This document shows, one piece after another, positions 43,801 to 57,152 of a stretch of 64,000 bases of DNA. The position numbers and the translations under genes were made by a program. The DNA is from Dirofilaria immitis. Lineage: Eukaryota > Nematoda > Chromadorea > Rhabditida > Onchocercidae. Within the stretch, counting starts at the first letter, position 1. Each line of letters starts with the position of its first letter. The notes below the pieces were generated by a model. The model saw nothing but the letters and a program-made list of their open reading frames with translations, was not told the origin of the DNA and did no database searches. The stretch is from the NCBI GenBank assembly GCA_024305405.1, contig JAKNDB010000064.1, positions 1,054,001-1,118,000 on the forward strand. The letters are read 5' to 3'.

Positions 43801-45486
43801 TCACAATTATCAAACTTTACCGTGTCGAAATAAACCTGAAATTTTACAGGAATAGCAAAACTAAAAGAGCGACGGAAAAATACTATTTAGCTTATTCATC
43901 TTTTACATACATACAAGGGAAAAGAGAAACAAAAAATAATTAAACACATAAATGAAAAAAAAACAAATAATGAATAAGAGATGAAATAAAAGAGCAAGAG
44001 AAATGTTTCTGAATAAAAACCGACCGAACCATCTTTGGTGACATACCCATAACCATTATCTATTATTTTTTCTACATATGCAATAATTTCAGGAATATAT
44101 TCCGAAACTCGAGTCAAAACAGTTGGTGGCAATACATTTAAGCTAGCCATATCGTAGAGAAACTCATTTTCATATCTAAATTTGAAAAATCAGTTCATTT
44201 TTCTGTTTGTAATTATTAAATTGCTTTGATTTTTTAGCATAGTAGGAAAACTATTAAAAATGCTAACTTCTTAGCAAGACGATCAAAGACAGCCAAGTCG
44301 CTCACTGTATGTTTATAAAGCGAGTCCAGCCAGTTCGAGAGAACATCCTTTGCTGCATCCAACAATTCATTTTTCGACTTTTCTATATCCGGCTTCTCCA
44401 GGTGTAGTAAAGAACTTTCCAATTTTTCACAGCAACATTCACATCTACACACTGCAAATTTACATTGATTTTCAAGAACATTACTCCATTAAAATATTAT
44501 GCATTTCTGAAGATAACGACTAAAAAATGGGTAAAACTATTCAACTACACGAGTTAATAGGTGATCTCAACCTATTTTTCGAACAATATTACTTTTTTCA
44601 AGAAATTACTTTTTGATTCTCTATCCATTATATAATACAACAATAAATAAAAGGAGCTTTACCATATCAGCTAACATCTTTTTTTGTCTGGATCAGTTTC
44701 CTCAGTACATTTGTTCTTGAATTTATCCAATGCTGATAGAGTATCCTCAATGACTTTGGTCATTGAAAGCTCACCAAATTTTCCAGAAAGATAATTTTCT
44801 AATAGATAAAGCTGACGAGCCCTAAAATCGCAGACTTGTTAATTACTCTCATAAACTTAATATGAGAAAATCATTAAATCAAAAAAATATCATTGCTAAA
44901 TAAAAATTTACCTCTTAATAATTTTGTCATCAATATCTGTAATGTTCATTATATACTGTATATCATAACCAAAATAATCTTGCAAAACACGTCGCAGAAT
45001 GTCGAAAGAAAGATAAGCTCGTGCATGCCCAATATGTGAAGAATCATAAACCGTAGGTCCACAAATGTACCATTTTACCTTAACTTTTTTTTTAGTATTT
45101 GATAATATTCAAAAAAGAAGAATGGAAATGAAAAGCAATGTGAACGGCGAGAATGATACCTGCTTAGGTTTTAATGGCACAAATAGTTCTTTTTACGTGT
45201 GAGACTGTTGTATAAATAAAGTTGGGGGATGACTTTGCTATTGGTAGTTTCCATGATTTTTGTAAGCATTTTCCTGAAGGATTATCAGTTAACTTTTCCA
45301 ATTGCAAACATAAATTTATTTATTATTTAAAACCGAAACAACTGCAAAATAGTAAACATTAAACAATGTTAAAACATAATAAAAAAAAAGCGGATAAAAT
45401 TTGCTTTAGATTTCGTTCGTAAAGAAGACAAACCAACCTTCACCAATCGCAGAGCTAGCTGTGTTGCTTCCATTGATCATAGTCAT
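40818..45486 (-). CDS. cars-1: Cytosolic cysteinyl-tRNA synthetase
   Basis: Charges tRNA-Cys. Exons: 45438-45486, 45160-45273, 44912-45078, 44663-44821, 44268-44451, 44025-44175, 43692-43835, 43530-43622, 43278-43399, 42799-42992, 42621-42726, 42358-42518, 41857-41984, 41651-41782, 41386-41535, 41026-41239, 40818-40844 (stop TAA). Class I signatures: HIGH in [11 protein letters not shown], zinc-binding Cys in [16 protein letters not shown] and FPHHDNE, and KMSKS in [13 protein letters not shown]. The eukaryotic insertion and the Lys-rich C-terminal extension ([11 protein letters not shown]) mark the cytosolic form. Eight or more single bases are missing from A/T runs (exons 2, 4, 5, 7, 12, 14, 16). 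Exon 1 does not phase with exon 2, so translation may instead begin at an ATG in exon 2. Confidence 0.95.
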
Positions 45487-46981
45487 GTTTCCACTGGCTA
45501 ACTTCAAAAAGCCTAAAAATATTCAGTTATGATTCCAGTAATTGCAAAATTAATTAATAAATGATTTAAATGGAATAAAGTAACGAGTGACGTATTGCAT
45601 CTATCCAACAAACCACAGCATAATATGTTTAACTAAGCGAATCGTAATTATTAAAAGATAAATGTAATCAATTAAGCTGGCGAACATAACCAAAATTTCA
45701 ACTTTAAATCGCTTCATTAAATTCTAAACTAAATTTCAAATTGTTTAAAATAAAACCACAAAAACAATGGAAATATGATGATTAAATGATAAAGTGAAGT
45801 ATAATATTTTATGAAAAAGAAAACATTACAATTATTATTTAAATATAAAGAAAAAGTTACGAAAAAAAAAACTATAACTTAATTATGACATCTAACATGA
45901 TTCGATTCATATAATCTCTCATTTTAACATTTCTAAACATCACTATCTTATTTGATGAATATCTTATCCACCAAAGCATAGTAAAACTGAAGGATAATAA
46001 ATTTCGGATGATTGATTATCAAGAAGGAATAAATTAACTTACAACTATTTGTGACAGTGACTTTTATTGTCAACTGTCCAAACAGGAGCCTAATTCGATT
46101 AACTGGAAGTAACAGGATGGTAATGTAACGAAACGTATAATATTTCGTAAAATTATCTTGCCGAATCAATATCCTGAATTATGATAACAGTTTAAAAAAA
46201 AAAATACAAGTACTCATAAAATAACGAAACATTAAGTTTACTAATAAATGTAATAAAAATTGATAATACGTACTGATTTTCATTTTATGAAACAATTTCA
46301 TTTCATATTGTCATATTTATAAGAGACATATTTATAAGAGAATCGTACTATTCTAAAGCTAGTTCTTCTGTATATTCACATCGCCTAATAGGATAATCGA
46401 TAACAGTCATACCGTACCATTCACAATCAACTAGCTGTTCCAATCTAAATCATGCAAAACTCTTAGTGAATGGAATGCCAAAGATCTTATTATCAATCCC
46501 CTACCCCGGTGATAACGCGGCTCATCCTTATCTATGCCTCTTCCAATTTTTCATTTTCTCCTAGCTTTCTTTTGAAATTGTGGCTTATGGATTATGGATG
46601 GAGCTATGTGAAGCTTTATGACTTCGTCGGATTCAGTAGATTGTTAGGTAAAAAACTTCCCTGGAATTTTATCTTCACCGTTAACAAATATTCGAAATTT
46701 CTTCAGTTCTTTTTTTTTCCTTTTCTTATTTCCGTATTGTTTTGTCTTAGTATTTATCATTTAAATATGCTAATTTATGAAAATTTGAAAGATTTTAAAT
46801 ATATTAATATTTTATATAAATTTGAATAAAATTAACGCAAATCATATTTTAGTATTGAAATTCAAAATAACTGCTCATTTTGATTAATTTCAACACACTA
46901 ATCAACGGCTGTGTTGATATCTCTGAATAAATTTTCTGGAACAAATGAAATAAATTTCTGAAGCAAAGTGAATAGTTTAAA
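45487..46981. other. Divergent intergenic region (CARS and MSP-domain gene)
   Basis: About 1.5 kb between two outward-facing genes, so it should hold both promoters. A TTTTTAG just upstream of the CARS ATG (about 45513-45519) resembles a splice-leader or intron acceptor. ORFs at 45948-46169 (-) and 46470-46829 (+) are low-complexity with no family features. Confidence 0.5.
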
Positions 46982-47927
46982 ATGTTTGAAAGATCAGATG
47001 ATGGCAGTAATTCGATGAATAAAATATTGGGAGATACGCCAGAATTCGAAGTTCAATTGATTCCTTCATGGATCATTTTCACAGCCGTTGATAATTATCG
47101 AACCTCTCAATATGCTCGTTTTAAAGTGAACTTTTTTTCTAAAATTTTATTTTAAAAGTTATATTTATTCCTAAATCCTTGAAATTTGTTATTTCATTTC
47201 CAAGAATTTCATATTTTTTGTTTATTTCTTAAATGCCATACTTTTCAAAACAAATCGATGTCTGTTAAATTTCAAAATACTCTTTTCATTTAATTTCTGA
47301 GTGTTTTAATTTTTAATTCTACAAAACTTTCGAAAATTTAGATAAGAAACAATGATCCAGTACCTATAATATATCGTATACGAACGAAGGAGCGCTCATT
47401 TCCTCGGTTTTCCACATGTCACGGGTATTTAGAACCAAACGCGGAAGACGAAGTATATATATTGATACCTGCCTCAGATTGTTGGCCTCGTGATCCGGTA
47501 GAATATGCTGGTCATCGCCATAAAGTGATGATCGAAAATTTGACTTTTCCCAAGGACGCCATAAAACCGAAGAATAAAAACGAAGCTAGCGCGATTTCAA
47601 GTAAGTAAGAGCGAAATTAGGAAAGTTAAAAATAAGATATAATTTGCAAATATCTAAAAATAACTAATTGTTCCTACTCTGATCATTTTCATCCACCGTA
47701 TCTACGATCTTTTGTTAACGAAAAGAGTTTCGCTTTCCATATTTTGCTTTATTCTTCTTTTTAATCTTAAGTAGAATGTTTCTTTAATTAATTACTGCTT
47801 ATTGACAATTTCTGTAGTGATGATATTCAAAACAACACCACCATTGACACGAATGTATACAAAGCTTAACATACTACTGCCGAAAATAATAGAAGATAAA
47901 ACTCCAGAAACAAGTACCGAATTATAA
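46982..47927 (+). CDS. Small MSP-domain protein
   Basis: Three exons phase perfectly: 46982-47125, 47342-47600, 47818-47927 (stop TAA), 170 residues, with no frame problem. The protein shows the nematode major-sperm-protein/VAP fold pattern: LIPSWIIFTAVD opening strand, RFKIRNNDPVPIIYRIRTKE in the conserved middle, GYLEPNAEDEVYILI, then a basic segment and a short C-terminal tail. MSP-domain proteins form or regulate the sperm cytoskeleton or act as VAP-like adaptors in nematodes. This one is divergent from canonical MSP (longer, extra basic segment), so its precise role is unknown. No signal peptide or membrane segment is evident. Confidence 0.72.
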
Positions 47928-48502
47928 AATGCATTAGCGCATTGCGATGTAATTTTAATTATTTAATAAAATACGAAAATCACGATGAAGAATTTGATTG
48001 ATAATTCTGATGAAAAATAAATAATTCATATAATATACATGTAATTGCAGTACTAAACTTATTAGAACTTTAATGCTCTTATCGTGAGAAAATTAAAAAT
48101 TTTTTCTTTGATGTGAGAGAACGGATTGATGTTTCACAGATTATATTTGGAAAGATTTGTTGGATCAAAAGTTGCTAATGTTAACAAAAAAATTGTTCCA
48201 ACACTTATGAATAGATTGCTAAGGATTTTTCGAGTCGTTTCTTTCAGGAGAAGATTATTTCATTATCTCATGTACCTCAAATGATAACAGTTTTGCTGGT
48301 TGTGAGAGTTCGATTGTAGACCGACCGTTTACCGTTGGAATCTCATTGAGCAATACCCAAAAATCCTTCGATTAGTAACACATTATTCATATATGCACTT
48401 CTTGGAGCAGATTATAGGCAAAGAGTAATCATCTGAGGTACGTAAGATAATAAAATAAGACTGTATAAATATACGTAGGATAAATCAATTATATATTATA
48501 TT
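47928..48502. other. Spacer after the MSP-domain gene
   Basis: 3' flank of the MSP-domain gene; no ORF or repeat recognised. Confidence 0.4.
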
Positions 48503-48709
48503 ATGTCAAAAAGGTTGAAACCGATAGGAACAAAGGCAGTCCATTTTTCCCCACATTTAGCTACATTTCTTGATATACATAAGAAGAAGCAAGCAGTATA
48601 TAATGGCGATAAAAAAATGTTTGTAAGCTGACAGAAATTAAATTTAAAATCAATCAAAGACTATGAAAAGCAACTTCTTAAACTTGAGCATCAATTATGG
48701 ATCACATAA
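48503..48709 (+). CDS. Candidate small protein ORF with one in-frame TGA
   Basis: From ATG 48503 the frame stays protein-like for 68 codons to TAA at 48707-48709, interrupted only by TGA at 48629-48631. Before it: MSKRLKPIGTKAVHFSP ... FLDIHKKKQAVYNGDKKMF. After it: QKLNLKSIKDYEKQLLKLE with a final HQLWIT. A GTAAGC donor consensus starts at 48623 and a CAG ends at 48634; removing those 12 bases would keep the frame, but that is far below any usual intron length. Alternatives are a decayed gene, a base error in TGA, or stop readthrough. I do not recognise the family. Confidence 0.35.
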
Positions 48710-51217
48710 CGTCGTCGAATCTGATATTACTTTTTATTCATTTTTGCAGTAATTTCTTTACATAGAATTTTGAAGTTGATATTACTAATAATTTTAATCG
48801 AAATAATTCTAATTTAACATTTTTTGTTTGGTATTACATTATGATAAATTTGATCAAAATTTTTTTCAAAGAATTTCCTATTACACATCGCCATTATTCA
48901 AAATGAATAAAAATTAGTAAGTGCTATAAATTGTTTTTTCTTTTTGCTTAATTCGTATCTATCCAAATTAATTATTATTGATAAGTCAAATGTATCTTAC
49001 ACTTATTGAGCAACAATCAGCAATAATCGAAAGGAAGAAAATGTTTCATTGTCCACTGTAATATTATCGGTTATTAGTTTTCCATATCGCTGAAATGATT
49101 ATTCCAAAGCAAATGTTACATTTGTAACAGATCGATTCAATAATAAAAAGACTGCTTGTTTTATAATATAAAAGCCAATGTAAAATAATTCTTTTTACTT
49201 TCTCATTTTCTTAATCCTTTATGAAATATCTTATAGCTTTTTTAAAATAACTATTGTATCTTCTAAAAGTTTTAAGATATTTGATCACTAACATTATGTA
49301 AATTCCTTTCATCAAAAATCCCTGAATAGAAGTAAGAGATTAATTTTGATTAAATTTGTACTAATTAAATATTACCATATTAGTCGCTTGAAATTATGCT
49401 TAAATAGTAAATTTAATCGTTAACTATAGATATTTCGTATTAAAATTTTCAGTATGAAAAATATGAGAATGGATTTCTCTTTTCTCTTTTTATAAAACGA
49501 GAATAGAGATAAAAGTATTCGCAAAATATAAAAAATAATAGTTTCAATCTCGATAAAATTTCAACAAAGCAGCAAAATAAATGTGAGATTTACCATTAAT
49601 GTATTATTTGAAGTTCGAAAACTTCAAGCAGTCATGTGGAAAGAAAGCATTACTATTTTAATTTATACATCCTTTGCAATAATTACTATCTGAAAATTTT
49701 CAATTTTGATAGAAGACAACTGAACAGTTTAACTATAGCTTGTATTAAGTTTATTTTCTCAGGGAAATTCATAAAATCCCGGTATGCAGAATTCCTAAAT
49801 GATATCACGTTTTCATAATGGCATGAAAATGAAAATATGCATATGGCAAACAGAATATCACGCTATTTTTGCAGACGGATTTTATTAGTCAAATATGTTA
49901 AAACTGAGCAAAAAAAAGTAAAATTAATACACTAAATATAAAAAATAAATATATATACATATGAAATCTTCCTAATTTCGGCAGACTTATATTTTGAAAA
50001 AATCAAACATCTAATTACATCTGGACGAATAAATCTATTGGCAATCATCATATTTCGGATAATCATCATATTTGGGATAATTATGGAGAAAAAAAGGATG
50101 AAACATTATAATTTCTACTCACTAAATTATCCGAATTTTCACGTTGTCAAAAAAAAATGCTATCGAACAAAGTAGGTACAATTCAAAACATTAAACAAAT
50201 TTACATATTTTTTTATAACTTCATTGAGATAGAAGTTCACTAATTTCTCATAGAAACTTAGTAATTGCATTGATTCAAAGAAATTTATTTATAAATGAGA
50301 AGAACTAGAAAGAGAAGAGAATTCGAATCGAAAATGATTCACAGTACAACAAAAATTTATAAACAAATATGTGCTATATTTTCTTGCTATTTACTATGAC
50401 TTTTTTTCATGTGCCTAAAATGGTTTAGAAAACTTTCGCATACTTTTATTTCTTATTTCTAAATTCAAATGCGAAATCACTGCTCATTTAAAATAAGAAA
50501 TAATAGTTATACATTTTAAAGCCAAGATCAATTTGTTTAGCTTAAATATTAAGAATATAAAACTTTAAAACAATCAATCGATCAAAATATTTATAATTAA
50601 AACAACGAGAAAATTATCTAAACGAAGGCAGCTTTCATGATGGGAATACATACAATACGTTAACAAAACCATACACACAATATGTTAACAAAACCATACA
50701 CACAATACGTTAATAAAACCACTGAATTCCAAAACAAAATAATTGTAATACCAAAGTAATTGCAAAATTGGATAGTAAAAATTGAGAGACAATGTACAAA
50801 AATAGTATAACTGCAGATATGAACTTCAATGCAAAACAATATTCAAGCTTCGACACAGCGAATATCCTTGAACCAGAGTGCTTATTGTGCTTTTAGATCA
50901 TAACTAAATGTTCACTTTCAAAGACGTTAAATAAGTTTGCCATTAATATAAGAGTCTTTTAGGGCTGACAATGTAAACTTCAGCACCATAAGCTAAACAA
51001 AAAAAAATTTGAAATTACAACAAAACAAATAAGATTAATTTTAAAATTTTTCTCTTTGTAACGGCTACTTCAATTGCTACCGTAAGTATATTTAAAGAAA
51101 TTTTAGTAACTTAAAAATTTTTTCAAATAAACATTTCCAAATTAAATATAAATTAATATATGAAGAAAGAGTAGAAGAAAGAATAATAGAGCAATAGAAG
51201 GGTTGAAGAAAAAATTA
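48710..51217. other. AT-rich intergenic region
   Basis: No coding exon or RNA gene recognised apart from the tandem repeat at 50641-50722. The + ORF at 49636-49818 is low complexity. Confidence 0.45.
50641..50722. repeat. Short tandem repeat, about three 26-bp units
   Basis: Units of the form ACACAATACGTTAACAAAAC plus CATACAC are repeated about three times with small differences. Non-coding. Confidence 0.8.
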
Positions 51218-54200
51218 TTAAGTAGTATGTGAATGAATGACAAGTAGTTGCTTTTGAAATGTGAGTAATTTTTCCTTAACTATGCTGGTCGTGCTTTCAT
51301 ATTCATTTATCAGCTTTCTTTTATCAAAATGTATCTGGAAAAAAATTGGAGTCTGCTACTTTCATATCCATACATTTTAAGCAATTAAAATTTTATACAT
51401 AAATAAATCTCTCTGTAATCCTGTTTATGTTCAATTATTTATATTCGATTTAACTACCTCTGAATTACCTAATCGTGAACAACATTCACTCATTTACTTC
51501 CGAATACCTGATTCAGTGCATTTTTTAGAAGTGATACAAATGAATGTAAGTAATCAAAGACGATCTCCAAAAAAAAAGAACAAAAGTAGCGAGACTGTCA
51601 AGTAGTTATTTCGGTCTAATCATTGATTAAGTTTGGATAGTTCATGCTATTAAATCTTAATTAAACAACATTCTGTTTCACTTGGTTAATTTCGAGTTGA
51701 TGAAATGATCAATCGTAATTCCGAATGTATATAGAACAAAATATATAGAATAAAATCCATAACTGTAGCATCTACTTTGTGTATATAAAAATTATATAAT
51801 AACTTACTGCTGACACAAAAACGTCACGATCTGCATAAAAATCATAAAATTTCGATACCAGATCGACTAAAACATTCAGCGAGAATGATTCATTCGCGAT
51901 TACTCTAAACGAAAACAATATATTATTCCCATTCGACAATGTTCAATTCTTAAATGCGCTAAAACTTACGAATCAATAACTTTGCTAATTCTCCTTGTAT
52001 CTTCAATGGATTTCCTGTCGCTCCTATAATTTAAAACAATTTCATTTAAGCTTGTAATCATAAGAACGAAAATCTGTCAACCTATACGCTTTATGTTCTG
52101 AAAAAACATTAGATTCTTTAGAAGCATCTACAAAATTATTAGAATCTCTGTGATCCTTTACGCAAATAAGAAACGATCGGACGCTAAGCTACAGCCAATT
52201 TTTCTTGATCTATTTGGCTGAGCGCATATAATTCTAACGCCAACTTTTACGCTATGATGATACATATTCAATAAGTTAATTCTTCTTTCAAAAGTTAATT
52301 CTTCTTCTATTCAATAAGTTAATTAATTCTTCTTTTACACATTAATCTTTAATTTTTAGAAAAACTAAAACGATTCGCACATTTCAAAAATATAAAAATA
52401 TACGGGACTGTGTAAGCATACGAAATTTTCAAAATTAGAACAAAAGCAAATATTGTCTCATTTGTTAATGCTATCACCTCTTATTTTCAAGATTTTTGGA
52501 AAAATAAATTTCTTAACAAGCACGCATAGCCATTACTAATTTAAAAGCTTATGAAAAAACAGAAGATAAATCAAAATTACTTATTCAAATTTTCTACAAA
52601 ATAACCTGCGCTGAAGAAGGTATTCGATGAGTTTGGCAAATATTTCCAAAAATCATTCATGGAATATTCATTTAATTGGCACAATTTTCTCTGCATAAAT
52701 GATCTGCCACCACTTCCAATATCCTTAAAATTGTCAGTACTTCCATAATTTACAAATTTTTGGAGAATGACTGTGCAAACTTCCCTATGAGCAACTCTCT
52801 ATAAATTCTCAAAATATATAAAACTGAAGCTAAATCCAATTTCAACTGCAATTTGGCTTAAAAGTTGAGTACATCGTCTAATTTCATACATTCCATCAAT
52901 ATTTCTTTCCCTACTTTTCGAATTGAATAAGGAGCTGGCCGCGGATGATGAATCCCACGTTGTTCGACTGAACTTGAAATTCCATAGCTCTCTTTTTTAT
53001 GACATACGGAATTGCGGAATTCGTTTTTGATTTTGCCACTGACTGCTACTGATGAAGTTGAATTATGCGAAGAGATTTTTCCTTTTTCAGGAACAAGTGT
53101 AAAGGAGAGCGATGAAGAATCGTATTCAAGTGGTGGTGCAAGTAAACGATCCACGACTTTATTGAATGCAGTAATTTCCTTAGTGTCAACAACCGATGAT
53201 GATGGCTTATCAGTCGTAACAAACGAAAAGTCCGATGGCGAGACTTTTTGAGATGTATTTCTTATTGTGAACGGTTGATTTTTATCTTTCGTTGGGTTAG
53301 TTGTTAGCAAATGCAGCAGCTCCTGAAAAAAAAAAGCTAAATTAATCAAACGAGTAGATCGTTTGAATCTAATTTATATAATTAAATAGATCGAAATCAA
53401 TTTAACAATTTTATTAAATGTTCATTTGCGTAATTATCAGAAATGCATAGAACTGTTACCAAGTAAAAATAAAAAAATTCAATAGTGTCCTAATGGAATA
53501 AAAACAAAGATATATAGGGCTTTATTTGATTAAGAAATTTACTACAACTGACTTTCAAAAAGTAGAAATAAAAAGTAGAAAGAAACTGCAACCATTAATA
53601 TTGATATAGCAAAATATTCATTTTGAATGCGATTTATTTGCAGCATATGTATTCAAAAAAATTGAATGAAAATCATTTCGTTTAATTTAATTACTAGAAA
53701 TTGTTACAGAACACTGAAAAAATAATAAATTGTACGTTTCTGTCAGCTGTTACAATATTGTGTGCCGCCGCTTTCACTGCAAGATTCTTATCATTTGTAG
53801 CAAATACTACGCGAATCCTTTCGTTATCATCTGGAAAAATATAGAAAAAGAAAAAAAGAAAAAAAACAAAAACATCATTATAATGACAGTACGTTAGCTG
53901 AAAGCTGAATAAGATGTCGAAAAGAAATTATGAAAAGCAAAAAGCTTATGGAATGACAGAAATTAACTTACATTTTCTGGTGTTTATAAACGCACATTTC
54001 AAAATTATATCATCATTATTCTGGCATCCAAATTCTTCCATACCATCTGAAGCCTGAAAAATATTCGAGAAACAAATACTAAGCTAGCTAAACTTTATGT
54101 AATAATAATCAAGAAAAATTATGATATAACTACGATTTCAACTACAACAAACCTCGAAAGTGTTTTCTATGAACAAATAATTGCATCCACGTTTTACACA

Positions 54201-57152
54201 ATCATGCAGATAAGCAATTGTTTTCATAGCTTTGGATCGCAGTTCACCAGATTTCTAAATGATATTTTTCGATGCAAGCAAGTAAAATAATGTAAATATT
54301 AAAAAAGTTATAAAAAAATAATATATCCGCGTTATTATACACCAACTACGACAATCACAATGCAAAGCGCTATAAATACATGTTTTCGCCAAATCACGGT
54401 AAAATAGAAACTTAAAAATAAATAAAATATACGAAAATGCAATCCAATTAAACAACAGAATTAAAGATAAATGAGTTTTAAAAATATTAACTGAAACCTA
54501 CTGCTTTCTTTAAGCTGTCTAATTCCTGCAGAACAGTATATGGAATAAGTGAACAGTATGTTCCTGTAAAATAATCATTATTACGCTCATTCGTTTTATA
54601 AGGATAATAATTTTTAGAGGTCATGCTTCTTCATTGATATCCGACAATAAGATTTCTGAAACGCATAATTCTATAAAATTTAAAATAAATTTAATTACTG
54701 CATATTCCTTTTCAAAATATTCATTTTTTCTCTCCTCATAAAAATATTATTCGAGACATACTTTGGATGCACATTGGTAACAATGTTGTATCTTGAAGAA
54801 GGCAGCTTGTATCAAAACAATAAGCACCATGCCAGCATTTTCAGTTGTTTCATGAAGTCTCGTATATTTCGCTGCATGAGAAAACTGCGCTTTATCCTAA
54901 AAGAACAAAACGTCATTACAATATACAAAAACTGGCCATTAAGCACAGGACCGTTAGATGCTCTAAACATCCGCTTATTACTCATATTTTACCATAGAAA
55001 ATATAAGCCTACAAAACAATCCATTTGTTTTAACCTTCCCATATTTATTCTTTAAAAAACTGATAATGAAACATATGAATATCAAAATAATTGGGGAAAT
55101 AGATACACTGGCAAATCGATTGGGAGATAAAAAGTGTTCGCGGCGAAAAGCTTGTACTTCTCCGACAACAAAATCAACTTCCATTGGTTCTTCGTGACAA
55201 CTTATCTCTAAAAGTGATAAAAGTTTCATATTTTCCAGTCTAAGAAAAATTATTAATTAAGTGATATCAATTTGGAATATGCCAATGAATGATATCAAGT
55301 AATTATAACAACGAATACTATAATAACGAATGATGTGATTTCAAAAACATGAAATAAAAAGAGCGATAGATTTTTGACATAATTATCTATTTTTAGTATT
55401 CATCAGCCGTCTACATTTAATTATGGTCTAATAAAACAGTAAAACACTAAAATAACAAATGTAAAAAAAATTGAAAACAGCAAAAATGCAAAAATAAGTC
55501 TACAAAAAAACACCTTCCATACTAGTTTCGTCAACTTCCATTAGTTCTTCATTTGGTTCACTTGTACTCGTTACATTCAAGCCATGCAAGTAATCATCAA
55601 GTTTGTTTGACGTGCTTTTTATATCGGGTTCTTTGGATCCATGGAAATCCATGGGAACCAAATTTCGATAGCTCACATCTTCCCTAGATTATGAAAGAAA
55701 ATGAACTGAGAATTTATAAAGTTTTAAATTCCTGCATAAAAACTTAAATATTAAATTTTCTTCGCCTTTTTTCTTGCTCTTTTTCTAATTTTTCGTGTAG
55801 GCAAAATTTTCCTATAAAATATATGACTAAAAAAATCTGACTTTTCTACTCATGTATAACTGATGTTTTTCTCGCAAGCCTTTTCCTAAAAAATAGTTCC
55901 TATTGAAATTGTACATATTATTAGCAAGTAAAATTAAACTCTCATTGGATCTATTTAAATTATTAATTAGGGAAAACCATTATCAGTAAAACAATGGTGA
56001 AAAGAATTAAATTAAGAAGTAATCTACCACCAATAACCAATAATATGGGATTTCTTACTTTTTTGAATATCTGAAGTTCCCTGCTGATACTTCGTATCTA
56101 GTTGTTTTGTGGACAAATCAGATTCCGTCCGAGGATTCTCGACAGCTGGCATTTCCCATGTTGTTTGTTTCGTTTCCATATTAAAATAAAATATCCTGAA
56201 AGAATAAGAGACAGGATTGTTTAGAAATTTGAAAAGTAAAAGAAGCTGGCTTTAATGAAGCATTTTATTCGATTTTAAATATCGTAGTTAGTAGAAAAGA
56301 CATATTGAAATTTGATTTTCATCATTATATCCCCTTTCTATTCTTCTTATCCTTACAATCATATTTGCATTATCCAATCTATTATCCTACCTTTCGTGAT
56401 TATTACCGAAATAATACTCGCATATTTGAAGAAAGTCATTAATTTTCCTTACCATAATGTATCTCACATTTCCTAGTTATATTAACGAAAAGCTTTCTTA
56501 AATCATTTTCCAAAAATGAGCTATACTTTTCCACTCTTTACTTCTGATCTATAAGTTATTAGTTATTGAAGGAATTAGATTGGAACAGGAGAATTCTGAA
56601 AAGATAAAACCGTTTAGGTTACTTAAATATATCAAATGTATTTGTTGTTCAATTTCGATATCTTCACTTCTGATCCATCTTACTTTGACAAGGGAGCAAA
56701 ATTTACTATAAACATTAGATGATAAGATGATAATAAATTCAAAATATTTTTATGCAAATTTACAATAATTCTAACATATCTACAAATCTTACGTACATTA
56801 ATGTTGTATCTTAAATATATTTAATCATTTTTCATCCTTTTTCTTTTCATTTCCTACTTCAGCTTCAACATGATAGATGATGGTATGATAGTACGATAGT
56901 ATGATAGTAAATATCGATGATAGTATGATATTAGCATGCAAATATCGAAATTGAACAACAAATACATTTGATATATTTAAGTAACCTAAGCGGCTTTATC
57001 TTTTAGAATTCTCCTCGTCCAATCTAATTCCTTCAATAACTTAATTTCGAAAGAAAGAGAAATTTTTCTTACCGTTTTCTTCTGTTCGAATAATAAGCTT
57101 TCCATGGTTCTAGTAATCCTGATACGTGAATTTCTTTCTTCTTCTTACTCAT
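51218..57152 (-). CDS. SWT1: SWT1-type PIN-domain endonuclease with N-terminal WW domain
   Basis: Nuclear mRNA quality-control endonuclease family. Exons: 57073-57152 (ATG 57152), 56059-56195, 55514-55683, 55107-55239, 54762-54896, 54502-54563, 54153-54254, 53972-54053, 53736-53830, 52873-53322, 52606-52798, 52082-52097, 51970-52023, 51808-51904, 51218-51334 (stop TAA). Exons 1 and 2 together encode a WW domain: LEPWKAYYSN, then FYFNMETKQTTWEMP. The PIN domain follows with acidic residues in IVFDTSCLLQD, VLQELDSLKK, NNDDIILKC and FATNDKNLAVKAA. The C-terminal third is helical and family-like (VCTVILQKFVNYGS). Exon 12 is only 16 nt. Exon 5 misses one base (A-run at 54814-54817); exons 2/3 and 4 also show phase mismatches of one base. 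It is head-to-head with COG8. Confidence 0.86.
56562..57040. repeat. Foldback (inverted-repeat) element in SWT1 intron 1
   Basis: Arms of about 100 bp, 56562-56662 and 56940-57040, are reverse complements with only a few differences (shared core TTACTTAAATATATCAAATG). They enclose about 277 bp with a short GATAGTATGATAGTA-type repeat near 56878-56930. The shape suits a MITE or foldback element. It occupies most of the first intron of the SWT1 gene, within the codon pair that the WW domain spans. Confidence 0.85.

Noticed and set aside
48629..48631. TGA as a selenocysteine codon
   Set aside because: No SECIS-like hairpin was recognised downstream and the protein is unrecognised; readthrough or error remain equally open.
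53012..53251. Plus-strand ORF rich in Ser, Glu and Asp
   Set aside because: Antisense to SWT1 exon 10, which phases correctly with its neighbours on the minus strand.
54774..55055. Plus-strand ORF of 93 residues
   Set aside because: It is antisense to the SWT1 PIN-domain exon, whose minus-strand reading has the conserved acidic motif.
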